This document shows positions 25,308 to 35,708 of a DNA stretch of 64,000 nucleotides, piece after piece (positions within the stretch are counted from its first letter, which is position 1; each line of letters starts with the position of its first letter). This DNA comes from Actinacidiphila bryophytorum (GTDB lineage Bacteria > Actinomycetota > Actinomycetes > Streptomycetales > Streptomycetaceae), in assembly GCF_016916835.1 (NCBI RefSeq), contig NZ_JAFFIX010000001.1, positions 434,001 through 498,000 of the forward strand. The letters run 5' to 3'. Below the pieces are notes generated by a model, which searched no databases, had not been told where the DNA came from, and saw only the letters and a program-made list of their open reading frames with translations. The position numbers and the translations under genes were made by a program.

Positions 25308-28300
25308 ATGCCCACCAGCGAACTCTTCCTCCGCGATGTCATCGACATCAAGGAAGACGTCCATGCCGGCGACTTCAAGGTGGAGCTCTCCGGTGGCTTC
25401 ACCGAGACCGACCAGCGGGTCGCGGAATACGTCGTCACCGACCAGCTGCGGAACGCCTTCAAGAGCGCCCTCGCCCTGGTGGGGGCGGCGGTCAGGACCG
25501 GCACCTCGCATGCGGCCTATCTGCACGGCTCCTTCGGTGCCGGTAAGAGCCACTTCCTCACCGTCCTGCACGCGGTGTTGCAGAACCACCCCGCCGCGCG
25601 GGCCAAGCCGCGGCTGCAGGAAGTGATCGCCGAGCACGACGACTGGCTGCGACGCAACAGATTCCTGATGGTGCCCTACCACCTGGTCGGCTCGGTCGAC
25701 CTGGACTCGGCCCTGCTCGGCGGGTACGTGGCCACCGTACGGAAACTGCACCCCGACCAGCCGACTCCTGCGGTGTACCGCGCGGACGCGGCCGTCGCCG
25801 ACGCCCTCCGCCAGCGCGCCTTCCTGGCGGACGACACGGAGTTCGCCCGGTGGCTGGGCAGCGGGGGCGTCGCTGTGTCTCCGAGCGGTGCCGCTGCTTC
25901 CGCGGTCGACGAGGACGATCTCGACACGACCGGGTTCGACATGGCTGCGGCGCCCGTGAACGGGTGGACGACGGCTGACCTGGACCGTGCCTTCGCAGCT
26001 CCCGCCGGCGATCCGTACCGCGAGGCACTGGTCTCGGCCCTGCTGTCGGGACCCATGGCGGCCTACGCCACCGGCGCCCGCGGCGACAAGGACGCCTTCC
26101 TGCCGCTGGAGAACGGACTCGCGGTCGTGTCCCGGCACGCGCAGAGCCTCGGCTACGACGGCATCGTGCTGTTCCTCGACGAGCTGATCCTCTGGCTGCA
26201 GGCGCACATGGGGGAGCAGGACTTCGTCCGCGACCAGGTGCAGCGGCTGGTGAAGCTGATCGAGTCGGGGGACAGCGACCGGCCGGTGCCGATCGTCTCC
26301 TTCATCTCCCGGCAGCGCGACCTGTCCCAGCTGATCGGTTCCGACGTGGCCGGGGCGGAGGTGCAGAACCTGGAGCAGCAGGTGCAGTACCTCGCCGGAA
26401 GGATCGACGTCGTGGACCTCGAGGACAGCAATCTCATCGAGATCATCAAGCACCGTGTCCTGTCGCCCAAGCCCGGCATGGAGTCGGCGCGCGAGTCCGC
26501 GTTCGCCGCGGTCGAGTCGTCCGCCGACGACGTGCGGCAGGTGCTGCTGGACGCCAGCGGACGCACCGAGGCGACCTGGGACGACTTCCGGGACGTCTAC
26601 CCGCTTTCGCCGGCCTTCCTGAACGTGCTGGTCGAGCTGGCCGGTGCACTCCAGCGCGAGCGCACCGGACTCAAGCTCGTCGAGGAGACCCTGCGGCGGC
26701 GCCGCGACGACCTCAAGCTGGGCGAACTGATCCCGCTCGGCGACCTGTGGGACGTCATCGTCGACGGCACGGGAGAGGCCTTCACCGCCAGGCTCCGCAA
26801 GGAGGCCGAGACCGCCAAGCGGTTCCACGCGCGGGTCGTCAACCACCTGCTGGCCAAGTACGGGTCGACCGACGACACGCGCTTCAAGGGCGACGAGCGC
26901 CTGGTCAAGACACTGCTGCTGGCGGCACTCGCGCCGAACGTACCCGCGCTGTCCCGGCTCACCGGCGACCGGCTCGCCGCCCTGAACCACGGCTCGATCA
27001 AGGTCAGGCTCGGCAGCGCCGGTTCGCTGGCCGTCAAGCGGCTCAAGGAACTCCAGTCGGAGTTCGGCGAACTGCGCAGCGAGGGCGGGTCCGACCCCGT
27101 CTTCCACCTGCACCTGGCGGACCTCGACATCGAGCCGCTGCTCGCCTCCGTGAGCGAGGGCGAGGGGATGGGGCCATGGCGGGTGTGGGTCAAGGACCGG
27201 CTGTGGACGGCCCTGGGCATCCCCGACGCGCAGGCGTTCATCAGCGAGCGGGAGATCGTCTGGCGGGGCACGCGACGGACCGCCGAGTTCGTCTTCGGCA
27301 ACGTCAGCCGGATCGGCAGCGTCAGCCTGCCCGACGAGCAGTTCCTGCCACAGACCGAAGGCAACATCCGCTTCGTCATCGACTACCCCTTCGCCGAGCA
27401 GGGCTACCCCAGCGACGACGTCCACCGCGTCGACACCATGAAGCAGGACGGCAGGGTGGCCCCCACCCTCGTCTGGCTGCCGCATTTCTTGTCCGAGCAG
27501 AAGCGGCACCAGCTCGTCCGCCTGCTGAAGATCGACTACCTGCTGGAGCGTGACCGGCTCACCGAGCTGACACCGACGAAGTCCGCCGACGAGCGGGTGC
27601 AGATCCGGCACCAGCTCAAGGCACAGAGCGAGAACCTCACGTCCTCCCTGACCGCCGTCCTCCAGCAGATGTACGGCCTGGGCAAGCCGGATCCGGGAAG
27701 CCTCGGCGCCGAGGTGCCGGACAACGAGCACCTGCTGTCCCTGGAGCCCGCCTTCGCGCGTCCCAAGCCCCAGGCAGGCCTGAGCTTCGAGCAGAACCTG
27801 TACGAGCTGGCCGACGGCATGTTCTCCGCGCTGTACCCCAAGCACCCCGACTTCGACCCGGCCCGCAGCCGCAAGGCGGTCACCCGTGCCGAGCTGCGGA
27901 CGGCCATGCACTGGATCACCGAGGCGATGAAGGACGGCTCCCGCCGGGTCGTCGTCGACCGGCACCACCTGCCCGTGGTGAAGAAGATCGTGCACCCCCT
28001 CGGTCTCGGCGAGGTGCACGACGGGCCGCTGAACCTGCTCAACGACTGGCGGCTGCGGATCAACCAGAAGGCGTCCGAGGCCAAAGCGGGTCCGGAGATC
28101 GCCGTGGAGGACATCAGGCGCTGGATCGTGGAAATGGGCTGGACCGGCCTGGACCGCACGGTCGCCAACCTGATCATCGCAACGTACGCGCTGCTCGACG
28201 ACCGCACGTGGATCCACGAGACAGCTCCGGTCCCGGCACCCGAACTGGAACGTATCGGTCCCGGTTATGGGCTGCGGGCCGTGCAACTGCCCTCGGAGGA

Positions 28301-29228
28301 GGACTTCGGCGCGGCGCGGACCAGGGCCGCGACGATCTTCGGGGTCAGCACGCAGCCGGTGCGTTTCGCCCGCAACGTGGCGGCGATGGAGACCGGCGTA
28401 CGAGAAGTGGTCGAGCGGTACCAGCAGGCGGTGGAGGGGGTGCGCCGATCGCTGGACAAACACGCCGATGACCTCGGCATCACCGGCCCTGAGGCCGACC
28501 GGATGCGGTCCATGCGTGCCGCCGCCGACCTGATGGCCCGGCTGTCCAGGGCGAGGAATGCCGTCGCCCTTGTCGGGGAACTCGCCTCTGCTTCCTACGA
28601 CGTGACCGACCAGGAACTTGCCGCCGCAGTCAAGCACTCGCCGGAGGTGCTGGACGCGCTCGACGGCGTGAACTGGTCACTGCTGCAGAGCGTGCGCAGC
28701 TTCATGGACCGCCAGGACGGTGTGGGTGATCGGGCCGAACGCCTCGTCGCCTCGGTACGTGACGCTGCCAACTCGCACGAGCAGGCCACCTCACTGGTGC
28801 CGGCGCTGAGCCGGCTGGCCGACCAGTCCGTATCGCTGGTCACCGACGCCGCCCGACTGGCAGCCGTCGCGCAGCCCGTCGTGTCGCCTCCGGCTCCGCC
28901 CGCGGCACCCGCGGCGGATGACGTCAGCCTGACCGTGCACGGCACGCCGGCGGTGTCGTCAGGCGCACCGCACGAGGCCGGCGCCGAGGACGTACCGGCC
29001 GCAACGCCGACTGCACGAACCGCCGGGCGGCCCAGCGCGCCCCATGTCCTCGACCCCAGGGGCCCCGGTCTGCTGGAGACGGTCCTCGCTGCGGCCGTCG
29101 GCGACGTGCAGGAGGATATCCGCAGCTACGTCGCCGAACACCCGGGCGTCGCGATCGAGATCGTCTGGCGGCCGTTGGACGGTGGCGGCGAGCCGTTCGC
29201 GGCAGACGACGGCGCGGACCGCCGCTGA
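25308..29228 (+). CDS. pglY: BREX type 2 ATPase PglY
   Basis: 1,306 residues. Walker A is GSFGAGKS (74-81) and Walker B DE at 291-292 (IVLFLDELILWL). The protein is large and shows the conserved PglY/BrxC-like pattern of an N-terminal P-loop ATPase followed by long helical segments (for example FRDVYPLSPAFLNVLVELAGALQ). A Pro/Ala-rich linker near residue 1200 precedes a short C-terminal domain (IEIVWRPLDGGGEP). ATG 25308 gives a normal N-terminus (MPTSELFLRDVIDIKEDV); AGGAG lies 15 nt upstream. The stop overlaps the pglZ start by one base (TGATG). It is the first gene of the four-gene core BREX operon. PglY is an essential Pgl component, presumably an AAA-like motor in the complex. Confidence 0.95.
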   Translation: MPTSELFLRDVIDIKEDVHAGDFKVELSGGFTETDQRVAEYVVTDQLRNAFKSALALVGAAVRTGTSHAAYLHGSFGAGKSHFLTVLHAVLQNHPAARAKPRLQEVIAEHDDWLRRNRFLMVPYHLVGSVDLDSALLGGYVATVRKLHPDQPTPAVYRADAAVADALRQRAFLADDTEFARWLGSGGVAVSPSGAAASAVDEDDLDTTGFDMAAAPVNGWTTADLDRAFAAPAGDPYREALVSALLSGPMAAYATGARGDKDAFLPLENGLAVVSRHAQSLGYDGIVLFLDELILWLQAHMGEQDFVRDQVQRLVKLIESGDSDRPVPIVSFISRQRDLSQLIGSDVAGAEVQNLEQQVQYLAGRIDVVDLEDSNLIEIIKHRVLSPKPGMESARESAFAAVESSADDVRQVLLDASGRTEATWDDFRDVYPLSPAFLNVLVELAGALQRERTGLKLVEETLRRRRDDLKLGELIPLGDLWDVIVDGTGEAFTARLRKEAETAKRFHARVVNHLLAKYGSTDDTRFKGDERLVKTLLLAALAPNVPALSRLTGDRLAALNHGSIKVRLGSAGSLAVKRLKELQSEFGELRSEGGSDPVFHLHLADLDIEPLLASVSEGEGMGPWRVWVKDRLWTALGIPDAQAFISEREIVWRGTRRTAEFVFGNVSRIGSVSLPDEQFLPQTEGNIRFVIDYPFAEQGYPSDDVHRVDTMKQDGRVAPTLVWLPHFLSEQKRHQLVRLLKIDYLLERDRLTELTPTKSADERVQIRHQLKAQSENLTSSLTAVLQQMYGLGKPDPGSLGAEVPDNEHLLSLEPAFARPKPQAGLSFEQNLYELADGMFSALYPKHPDFDPARSRKAVTRAELRTAMHWITEAMKDGSRRVVVDRHHLPVVKKIVHPLGLGEVHDGPLNLLNDWRLRINQKASEAKAGPEIAVEDIRRWIVEMGWTGLDRTVANLIIATYALLDDRTWIHETAPVPAPELERIGPGYGLRAVQLPSEEDFGAARTRAATIFGVSTQPVRFARNVAAMETGVREVVERYQQAVEGVRRSLDKHADDLGITGPEADRMRSMRAAADLMARLSRARNAVALVGELASASYDVTDQELAAAVKHSPEVLDALDGVNWSLLQSVRSFMDRQDGVGDRAERLVASVRDAANSHEQATSLVPALSRLADQSVSLVTDAARLAAVAQPVVSPPAPPAAPAADDVSLTVHGTPAVSSGAPHEAGAEDVPAATPTARTAGRPSAPHVLDPRGPGLLETVLAAAVGDVQEDIRSYVAEHPGVAIEIVWRPLDGGGEPFAADDGADRR

Positions 29229-31960
29229 TGTCCACCACCGCACCGCCGGTCAACCGGCTCACCATCGAGGCGCTGCTGGAAACCTATGCGGCGAAGTTGC
29301 CCGAGCATCGGTTGATGCTGGTGCACGGCCGCTACCACGACAGGGCTGCGTCCTCGTTCACTGTCAGGATCGGTGGCGAGGCGCGACGCGTGCACGTCAG
29401 CAACCAGTCGTCCGTCCTCGGCATCGTCGACGCCTGGCAGCAGCACCGGGCCGACGCCTCCCGCAGCGGCGAGCTCCTGGTCGTGACGAGCGACATCGAC
29501 GACACGCATCTCGGCTGGGACGTCAGAGGGCAGGCGGTCAAGCACCGCGTGCTCACCGTCCAGAAGCCGGAAATCGTCAAACAACGCTTCGGGGCGAGGG
29601 AACTGGACCCCCGGATGTACCGGGAGACATGGCTCCTCGAAGCGCTCCTGGACGCGGAGCCCACGGACGGCTGGCCGCGTTCGGGTTCCGTCCTGACCTA
29701 CGACGCCGCCGTACGCGCGCTGGTCGTGGCGCGGCTCGGTCTGGGCGTCCCGGGTGAGGCCACCGCCGGTGCCGCCATCGATACCGACGCCTTGCTGACC
29801 TGGTCCCGTACCCCCGCGGGACCCGCCCGGTTCCTGGAGGTGCAGGCGGAGGAACGGGCCGAACTGACCAGGTGGCTCGTCGAGACGGCAGGTCCGGCCG
29901 TATCCGTCCTGATGTCCCTGGTGGAGACCGGGCGGGGTGACGACGCCATGGCCCGCGGGCTCCTGGGCGCGGCCATGGCCGATCCGGCCACCGGCCCGGA
30001 CACCGTTCTCGCGGTCGGCGGTCTGCTCGGGCAGGTCCGCAGAGCGGACGTGCTGGCTTTCAGCGACGCCGTCGCGGGCACCCTCACCCGCTGGATCGGT
30101 GAGGCCTCGCACAACGACGCGGCCCGCCGGCGGGTTCTCCAGACGGTCGAGAGGGCCGACCTCCTGGCGAAGGAGGCCGGGCTCACCGAAGCGCTCGCCA
30201 CGAACCGGTTCCTGCTGTCCAGCTTCGAGGCGCAACTGCGGGCTGTCGCAAACGGCCTGGACCGATCGCCCGCGCGGGCGGAGACGGCGTTCGGCGAGCT
30301 GGAAGGCCACGCGCTCGCGGTGCTGTTCCGTCACCGGATCGACATTGCGGCGATGGCTGTCAGGATCTGCCGTTGGATCGCCGAACCGCAGCCGTCCGTC
30401 GCGTCGGTCGCCCAAGCCGTGCACACCCACCTCGCGGACTGGGGCTGGGTGGACCGGGCGCTGCACGCGCTGTGGTCCGGCGACCCCGCCGGTGATCCCG
30501 CTGTGGCGGCGGCGTACCGGAGCCTTTACGACACTGCCAGAGCGCGCAGAGATCTCTTGGACGAGCAGTTCGCGACCCGGCTGGCAGGCTGGACTCGTAC
30601 CGCGGACGATGCCAACCCGGGCAACTGCCTGCTGGCGGAGCGCGTCCTGGCGGAAATCGCCGAGCCGCTGTGCCAGAAGAAGGCGGCTCCGCTTGTTCTG
30701 CTGCTCGACGGCATGAGCAGCGCAGTGGCCGTACAACTCGGCGAAGAGGCGGAACGCGAGGGTTGGATCGAAGCCGCACCCGTTCCCCTGTCGGGTACAC
30801 CTGGCAGGTGCGCGGCAGTCTCCCTGCTGCCGTCGGTCACGCGCATCAGCAGGGCCTCCCTTCTGTCCGGCGGAGCGGTCATGGGGGGCCAGTCCGTGGA
30901 GACCGCCGGATTCAACGCATTCTGGAAGAGACGACGCCGCAATGGTCTGCTCTTCCACAAGTCGTCGATACAGGGGCCTTCAGGGCACCGGCTGAGTGAG
31001 GAACTGTCTGCGGCCCTCGCCTCGGACGCCGTCGTCGGCGCCGTGCTCAACACGATCGACGACGCCCTTGACCACGGACAGCAGGGGGAGCGCACGGTAT
31101 GGCGCATCGCCGACATCAGCTTCCTGCGCGAGTTGCTCACCTCGGCCAAGGCCTACGGCCGTCCCGTGCTGCTCGTGGCCGACCACGGGCACATCCTGGA
31201 GCACGGGACGGCCATGACACGCCCCGGCGGCGGAGCGGAATCCTCCCGGTGGCGCACCGGGACCGCCGGTGCAGGGGAGATCGAGCTGAGCGGACCGCGG
31301 GTGCTCGAAGGCGACGGGACCATCGTCGCCCCGTGGCGCGAGGACATCCGCTACACCCCGCGAAAGGCCGGATACCACGGTGGGGCGTCGCTCGCCGAGG
31401 TCACCGTGCCGCTGCTCGTTCTCCTGCCTGAGCAGAGCCGGCTCCCCGAGGACTGGCAGGTGCTCCCGAGAGAAGCCGTGACACCGCCCTGGTGGTCCGC
31501 ATCGGCGGGCACGGTGGACGAGCGTCGGGAGCCGGTGGAGCGGAGCACGCCGACGCGCCAAGCCCGTAAGCGGACCACACCAGGTGGCACGGCGGAGCTC
31601 TTCGCGGAGGAGGACGTCGCTGTCGCCGCAGCGCCTTCTCTCGGCTCGCTCGTCGTGGCCGGCAGCGTCTACCGGGCGCAACAGGAGTACGTGCGCCATC
31701 CCCCCGAGGATTCGATGGTCGCTGCCGTCATCGACGCGCTGGCCGAGGCCGGCGAGCACATGTCACCTGCCGCGCTGGCTGCCGCGATCTCCGCCACCAG
31801 TCGCGTGACTCGTAACATCGAGGGCTTCATCGCCACGCTGCAGCGACTGCTGAACGTCGAGGGCTACCCCGTGCTCGCGCTCATCGACTCCGGGCACACG
31901 GTGAAACTCGACGTGAAACTCCTGCGCACCCAGTTCCAGCCGGAAGGACCCCGGAAGTGA
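29228..31960 (+). CDS. pglZ: BREX type 2 alkaline phosphatase-like protein PglZ
   Basis: 910 residues. The PglZ domain (alkaline phosphatase superfamily) is in the second half: metal-site Asp494 in LLLDGMSSA and the ADHGH motif at 651-655 (LVADHGHILEHG). The preceding half is helical with IVKQRFGARELDPRM; the C-terminal segment is winged-helix-like. PglZ is the hallmark of all BREX systems. Start ATG 29228 overlaps the pglY stop, and the end overlaps the brxD start (GTGA, 31957-31960). Confidence 0.96.
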   Translation: MSTTAPPVNRLTIEALLETYAAKLPEHRLMLVHGRYHDRAASSFTVRIGGEARRVHVSNQSSVLGIVDAWQQHRADASRSGELLVVTSDIDDTHLGWDVRGQAVKHRVLTVQKPEIVKQRFGARELDPRMYRETWLLEALLDAEPTDGWPRSGSVLTYDAAVRALVVARLGLGVPGEATAGAAIDTDALLTWSRTPAGPARFLEVQAEERAELTRWLVETAGPAVSVLMSLVETGRGDDAMARGLLGAAMADPATGPDTVLAVGGLLGQVRRADVLAFSDAVAGTLTRWIGEASHNDAARRRVLQTVERADLLAKEAGLTEALATNRFLLSSFEAQLRAVANGLDRSPARAETAFGELEGHALAVLFRHRIDIAAMAVRICRWIAEPQPSVASVAQAVHTHLADWGWVDRALHALWSGDPAGDPAVAAAYRSLYDTARARRDLLDEQFATRLAGWTRTADDANPGNCLLAERVLAEIAEPLCQKKAAPLVLLLDGMSSAVAVQLGEEAEREGWIEAAPVPLSGTPGRCAAVSLLPSVTRISRASLLSGGAVMGGQSVETAGFNAFWKRRRRNGLLFHKSSIQGPSGHRLSEELSAALASDAVVGAVLNTIDDALDHGQQGERTVWRIADISFLRELLTSAKAYGRPVLLVADHGHILEHGTAMTRPGGGAESSRWRTGTAGAGEIELSGPRVLEGDGTIVAPWREDIRYTPRKAGYHGGASLAEVTVPLLVLLPEQSRLPEDWQVLPREAVTPPWWSASAGTVDERREPVERSTPTRQARKRTTPGGTAELFAEEDVAVAAAPSLGSLVVAGSVYRAQQEYVRHPPEDSMVAAVIDALAEAGEHMSPAALAAAISATSRVTRNIEGFIATLQRLLNVEGYPVLALIDSGHTVKLDVKLLRTQFQPEGPRK

Positions 31961-33288
31961 CGGCCACTCCGCCCCAGGTGAGCCCCGCCAGGCGGCGCGA
32001 AGTCGTGGACGCGCTGCGGCGCGGCACCGTCCCGCAAGCAGGGCTCGACCTCTTCGCGGTCGGCCTGACACGATTCGAGACGGCACTCCACGACGACATC
32101 GCCACTGTTGCGGGCGGTGGTGCGGCCTTCCACGCCGTACGCGGCGAATACGGCTCGGGCAAGACGTTCTTCGCGCGATGGCTTGCCGAGCGCGCCAAAC
32201 GCGCCGGGTTGGCGACCGCAGAGGTGCAGATCTCTGAGACCGAGACCCCGCTGCACAAGCTGGAGACCGTCTACCGGCGGCTGACCGAACGGCTCACCAC
32301 CGCCACCCACCAGCCGAGCGCCCTACGAGCGGTCGTCGACTCGTGGTTCTACGCGCTGGAGGAGGAGGTTCTCGCTGCCGGGACGGTGAGCGAGGACGAC
32401 GAGGAAGTCCTCACAAAGGCCGTCGACGAGTTGATGGAACGGCGCCTCGCCGAGGTGTCACGGACGACACCGGCCTTCTCAGCGGCGCTGCGCGGCTACC
32501 GGCGTGCCGTCATGTCCCGTGACGGCGCCACCGCGGAGGCCCTGATCGCGTGGCTCGGTGGACAGAAGTCGGTGGCGACCGCGGCCAGGCGCACGGCAGG
32601 GGTGCGAGGCGACCTCGACCATTTCGCCGCTCTCGGTTTCCTCCAGGGACTGCTGACCGTGCTGCGGGACTGCGGCCACCCGGGCCTGCTTCTGGTACTG
32701 GACGAGATCGAGACCTTGCAGCGCGTCCGCGGGGACGTCAGGGAGAAAGCACTCAACGCCCTGCGTCAACTCCTGGACGAGATCGACGCAGGCCGCTTCC
32801 CGGGACTCTTCCTCGTCATCACCGGCACGCCGGCCTTCTACGACGGCCAGCAGGGCGCTCAGCGGCTGCCTCCGCTCGCCCAGCGGCTCGCCACCGACTT
32901 CACCACCGACGCCCGCTTCGACTCGCCACGAGCCGTCCAGTTGCGCCTTCCGGGGTTCGACCTGGCTCAGCTCGGGGAACTCGGAAGGAACGTACGGGAC
33001 CTGTACGCGGGCGCTGCACACCATCCCTCGCGGATCGCCGAGCGGGTGGACGACGACTACCTGTCGGAGCTGGCCACCGCCGTCACCGGCGGCCTCGGGG
33101 GCAAGGTCGGTGTGGCCCCCCGCCTGTTCCTCCGCAAACTCGTCGCCGACGTTCTCGACCGCGTCGACGAGCACGAGGAGTTCGAGCCGCGACGGCACTA
33201 CGCGCTGACCGTGTCCCGTGCGGAACTCAACGATGTGGAGCGCAATGCCGCAGCGGGGGCTGATGACATCGAGTTGGACCTGCCATGA
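31957..33288 (+). CDS. brxD: BREX system ATP-binding protein BrxD
   Basis: 443 residues, GTG start overlapping the pglZ stop. Walker A is GEYGSGKTF (63-71) and Walker B LLLVLDEIETL with Asp249-Glu250. The KLETVYRRLTERL segment and the later LFLVITGTPAFYDG motif are typical of the BrxD family of AAA-like ATPases. brxD is one of the two accessory genes that distinguish BREX type 2 (with brxHI). The ATGA overlap at 33285-33288 couples it to brxHI. Confidence 0.94.
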   Translation: MTATPPQVSPARRREVVDALRRGTVPQAGLDLFAVGLTRFETALHDDIATVAGGGAAFHAVRGEYGSGKTFFARWLAERAKRAGLATAEVQISETETPLHKLETVYRRLTERLTTATHQPSALRAVVDSWFYALEEEVLAAGTVSEDDEEVLTKAVDELMERRLAEVSRTTPAFSAALRGYRRAVMSRDGATAEALIAWLGGQKSVATAARRTAGVRGDLDHFAALGFLQGLLTVLRDCGHPGLLLVLDEIETLQRVRGDVREKALNALRQLLDEIDAGRFPGLFLVITGTPAFYDGQQGAQRLPPLAQRLATDFTTDARFDSPRAVQLRLPGFDLAQLGELGRNVRDLYAGAAHHPSRIAERVDDDYLSELATAVTGGLGGKVGVAPRLFLRKLVADVLDRVDEHEEFEPRRHYALTVSRAELNDVERNAAAGADDIELDLP

Positions 33289-35417
33289 GTGGGGCCGAGG
33301 ACCTCGATGCTGTCGTCCTCCATCACGTCGTCAACACCCTGGGGTGGCCGGGGCTGCGCCCTTTGCAGGAGGCGGCCGTCCAACCGCTGCTCGCCGGGGA
33401 CGACGCCCTCCTGCTGGCTCCCACGGCCGGCGGCAAGACGGAAGCGGCGGTCTTCCCGCTCCTGACCCGTATGACGGAGCACGGGTGGACCGGCACCGCG
33501 GTGCTCTACGTATGTCCCTTGAAAGCACTGCTCAACAACCTGCTGCCACGGCTTGAGACCTACACCGCGTGGGTTGGCCGCAGCGCGGCGCTGTGGCACG
33601 GGGACGTCGGGGCGACCGGCCGGAAGAAGATCCTCACCGGCCGTCCCGACGTCCTGCTGACCACGCCTGAATCGCTGGAGGCGATGCTGGTCAGTGCGAA
33701 TGTGGATCATCGTGCGTTCTTCGCCGGGCTGCGCACGATCGTCGTGGACGAGGTGCACGCCTTCGCAGGCGATGACAGGGGATGGCACCTGCTGGCCGTC
33801 CTGGAGCGTCTGCAGCGCCTTGTGGGCCGTCCACTGCAACGGGTCGGGCTCTCCGCGACGGTCGGCAATCCGGAGGCGCTCCTGGAATGGCTCCAGGGCT
33901 CCGGTGTGGGAAGCCGCCCCGGGCGGGTCGTGGCGCCGCACCTGTTCGACGGCCAGGCTCCCACTGCAGCGCACGGACCGCCGCCCGGCGACATCCAGCT
34001 TGACTACGTCGGCTCCGTCGGCAATGCGGCAACCGTGATCGCGGCTCTGCACCGAGGCGAGAAGCGCTTGGTGTTCTGCGAATCCCGCAGGCTCGTGGAG
34101 GAGCTCGGCGAGAAGCTGCGGACCAAAGGCGTGACCACGTTCTTGTCGCACGCCTCGCTGTCCGTCGACGAAAGGCGCAGGGCCGAGGAAGCTTTTGCCG
34201 ATGCCCGGGACTGCGTCATCGTCTCCACCAGCACTCTGGAACTCGGCATTGATGTCGGCGACCTCGACCGTGTCATCCAGATCGACGCCCCCGCCACGGT
34301 CGCCTCCTTCCTGCAACGCCTGGGTCGCACCGGCCGGCGCGCGGACACGGTGCGCAACTGCCTCTTCCTCGCACTGGACGAGGCCGGCCTGCTGGCTGCC
34401 GCGGCGATGCTCCATCAGTGGTCACAGGGCTGGGTGGAGCCCGTTGTGCCGCCCCCCGAGCCACGGCACATCGTGGCCCAGCAGATCCTGGCGCTGTGCT
34501 TGCAGGAGCACCAGGTCGGCGACCGGCTGTGGAAGGAGTGGTGGGCAGGCTTCGGCCACTTCGGGCAGTCTGCGGAACCGATCGTGCGACACCTGCTGGA
34601 CGAGGGGTACCTCGACCGGGACGGGGACATGCTCTTCATCGGTCCTGAGGCCGAACGCCGCTTTGGCCACCGGCACTTCATGAACCTCACCGCGGTCTTC
34701 ACAGCCGCACCGGAATTCACCGTCCTCAACGGTCTCGCCGAGATCGGAAAGACCGATCCGACGCTGCTGACCGAGGAGGTGTCGGGCCCGCGCCGGCTGC
34801 TGCTGGCCGGCCGCAGCTGGCAGGTGACCTACGTCGACTGGAAGCGGCGCCGCTGCTTCGTCGAACCGGTCGACGGCGGTGGCAGGGCGAAGTGGGGCGG
34901 TGTGGGACTGTCCTTCACCTCCTACGCCCTTACACGCGCGGCCCGAGAGGTGGTACTCGGCGCTGATCCGCAGGTGCGGTTCACCGGACGGGCGACGAGT
35001 TGCCTGGCCGAGGCTCGGGAACGCTTCGCGCAGTACGTACACCCGGACCGCACGCTCATCGTGCGGCATTCGGACGGGGATGTGCGCTGGTGGACGTGGG
35101 CGGGGCATCGGGCCAACGCCACCCTGACGGCGACCCTCGCAAGCCTGGCCGACCCGGCGCAGCGCCCCAACGCCTGCTGGGTGCGCCTGAGCCCTGACCT
35201 CACGCCGCAGATGTGGAAGCAGGCCACAGCGGACGCCGGGCAGCGGCTGTGCCTTCCCGCTGTCCACGAACAGGCTCTCAAGGGCCTGAAGTTCAGCACA
35301 GCCCTGCCGCAGCGCCTCGCGGAGGCAACCCTCGCCGCCCGCCTGGCCGACCTGGACGGCGCTGCTGCCCTGCTGGGCGGCCAGGTCCGATTCGTCGGAC
35401 AGTCCACCGCCGAATGA
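33285..35417 (+). CDS. brxHI: BREX type 2 DEAD/DEAH helicase BrxHI
   Basis: 710 residues. Superfamily 2 helicase with Walker A APTAGGKTEAA (Lys51), DEVH motif at 155-158, TTPESLEAML motif Ib region, SRRLVEEL, STSTLELGIDVGDLD and QRLGRTGRR (motif VI). The C-terminal part is Lhr-like. It completes the BREX type 2 gene set as the last gene of the operon. It converges with the emfourin gene with only 15 nt between stops, marking the right edge of the defence island. Confidence 0.95.
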   Translation: MSGAEDLDAVVLHHVVNTLGWPGLRPLQEAAVQPLLAGDDALLLAPTAGGKTEAAVFPLLTRMTEHGWTGTAVLYVCPLKALLNNLLPRLETYTAWVGRSAALWHGDVGATGRKKILTGRPDVLLTTPESLEAMLVSANVDHRAFFAGLRTIVVDEVHAFAGDDRGWHLLAVLERLQRLVGRPLQRVGLSATVGNPEALLEWLQGSGVGSRPGRVVAPHLFDGQAPTAAHGPPPGDIQLDYVGSVGNAATVIAALHRGEKRLVFCESRRLVEELGEKLRTKGVTTFLSHASLSVDERRRAEEAFADARDCVIVSTSTLELGIDVGDLDRVIQIDAPATVASFLQRLGRTGRRADTVRNCLFLALDEAGLLAAAAMLHQWSQGWVEPVVPPPEPRHIVAQQILALCLQEHQVGDRLWKEWWAGFGHFGQSAEPIVRHLLDEGYLDRDGDMLFIGPEAERRFGHRHFMNLTAVFTAAPEFTVLNGLAEIGKTDPTLLTEEVSGPRRLLLAGRSWQVTYVDWKRRRCFVEPVDGGGRAKWGGVGLSFTSYALTRAAREVVLGADPQVRFTGRATSCLAEARERFAQYVHPDRTLIVRHSDGDVRWWTWAGHRANATLTATLASLADPAQRPNACWVRLSPDLTPQMWKQATADAGQRLCLPAVHEQALKGLKFSTALPQRLAEATLAARLADLDGAAALLGGQVRFVGQSTAE

Positions 35418-35432
35418 GCGCGGGTGCCCCGG

Positions 35433-35708
35433 CTATGCGCCCTCCGCTAGGACGCGGGCGATCAGGTCGCGTTGCGGCGGGGTCAGGTCGCCGTCGGCGC
35501 AGTGGACCGTGGCCGTGCCGGTGGTGATCGTGTACGAGTAGCCGTCGGGGTACGGGGGGCGGTTGGCGCCTGAGGGGGCGAGCGCGGCTTCCGCCAGGGC
35601 GTGGAGGTGGCCCGCGTCGGGGTGGTCGGCGGTGTCCAGGACGGCGTGGCGGGTCAGGCCTGCGAGACCGCCTGAGCGGGTCACCTCGATACGCATCGGG
35701 CTGCTCAC
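35433..35708 (-). CDS. Emfourin-like metalloprotease inhibitor
   Basis: 91 residues. It has the emfourin pattern: RIEVTRSGGLAGLTRHAVLDT, a helix (HLHALAEAALA) and YSYTITTGTATVHCADGDLTPPQRDLI. Emfourin inhibits protealysin-like M4 proteases. GTG 35708 overlaps the stop of the M4 protease gene by four bases (GTGA), so the inhibitor is coupled to its target; MRIEV at 35696 is an alternative start. Cytoplasmic, no signal sequence. Confidence 0.9.
   Translation of the reverse strand: MSSPMRIEVTRSGGLAGLTRHAVLDTADHPDAGHLHALAEAALAPSGANRPPYPDGYSYTITTGTATVHCADGDLTPPQRDLIARVLAEGA

Noticed and set aside
25272-28637. Minus-strand open frame of 1,121 codons opposite pglY
   Set aside because: Antisense shadow of pglY; no recognisable protein features.
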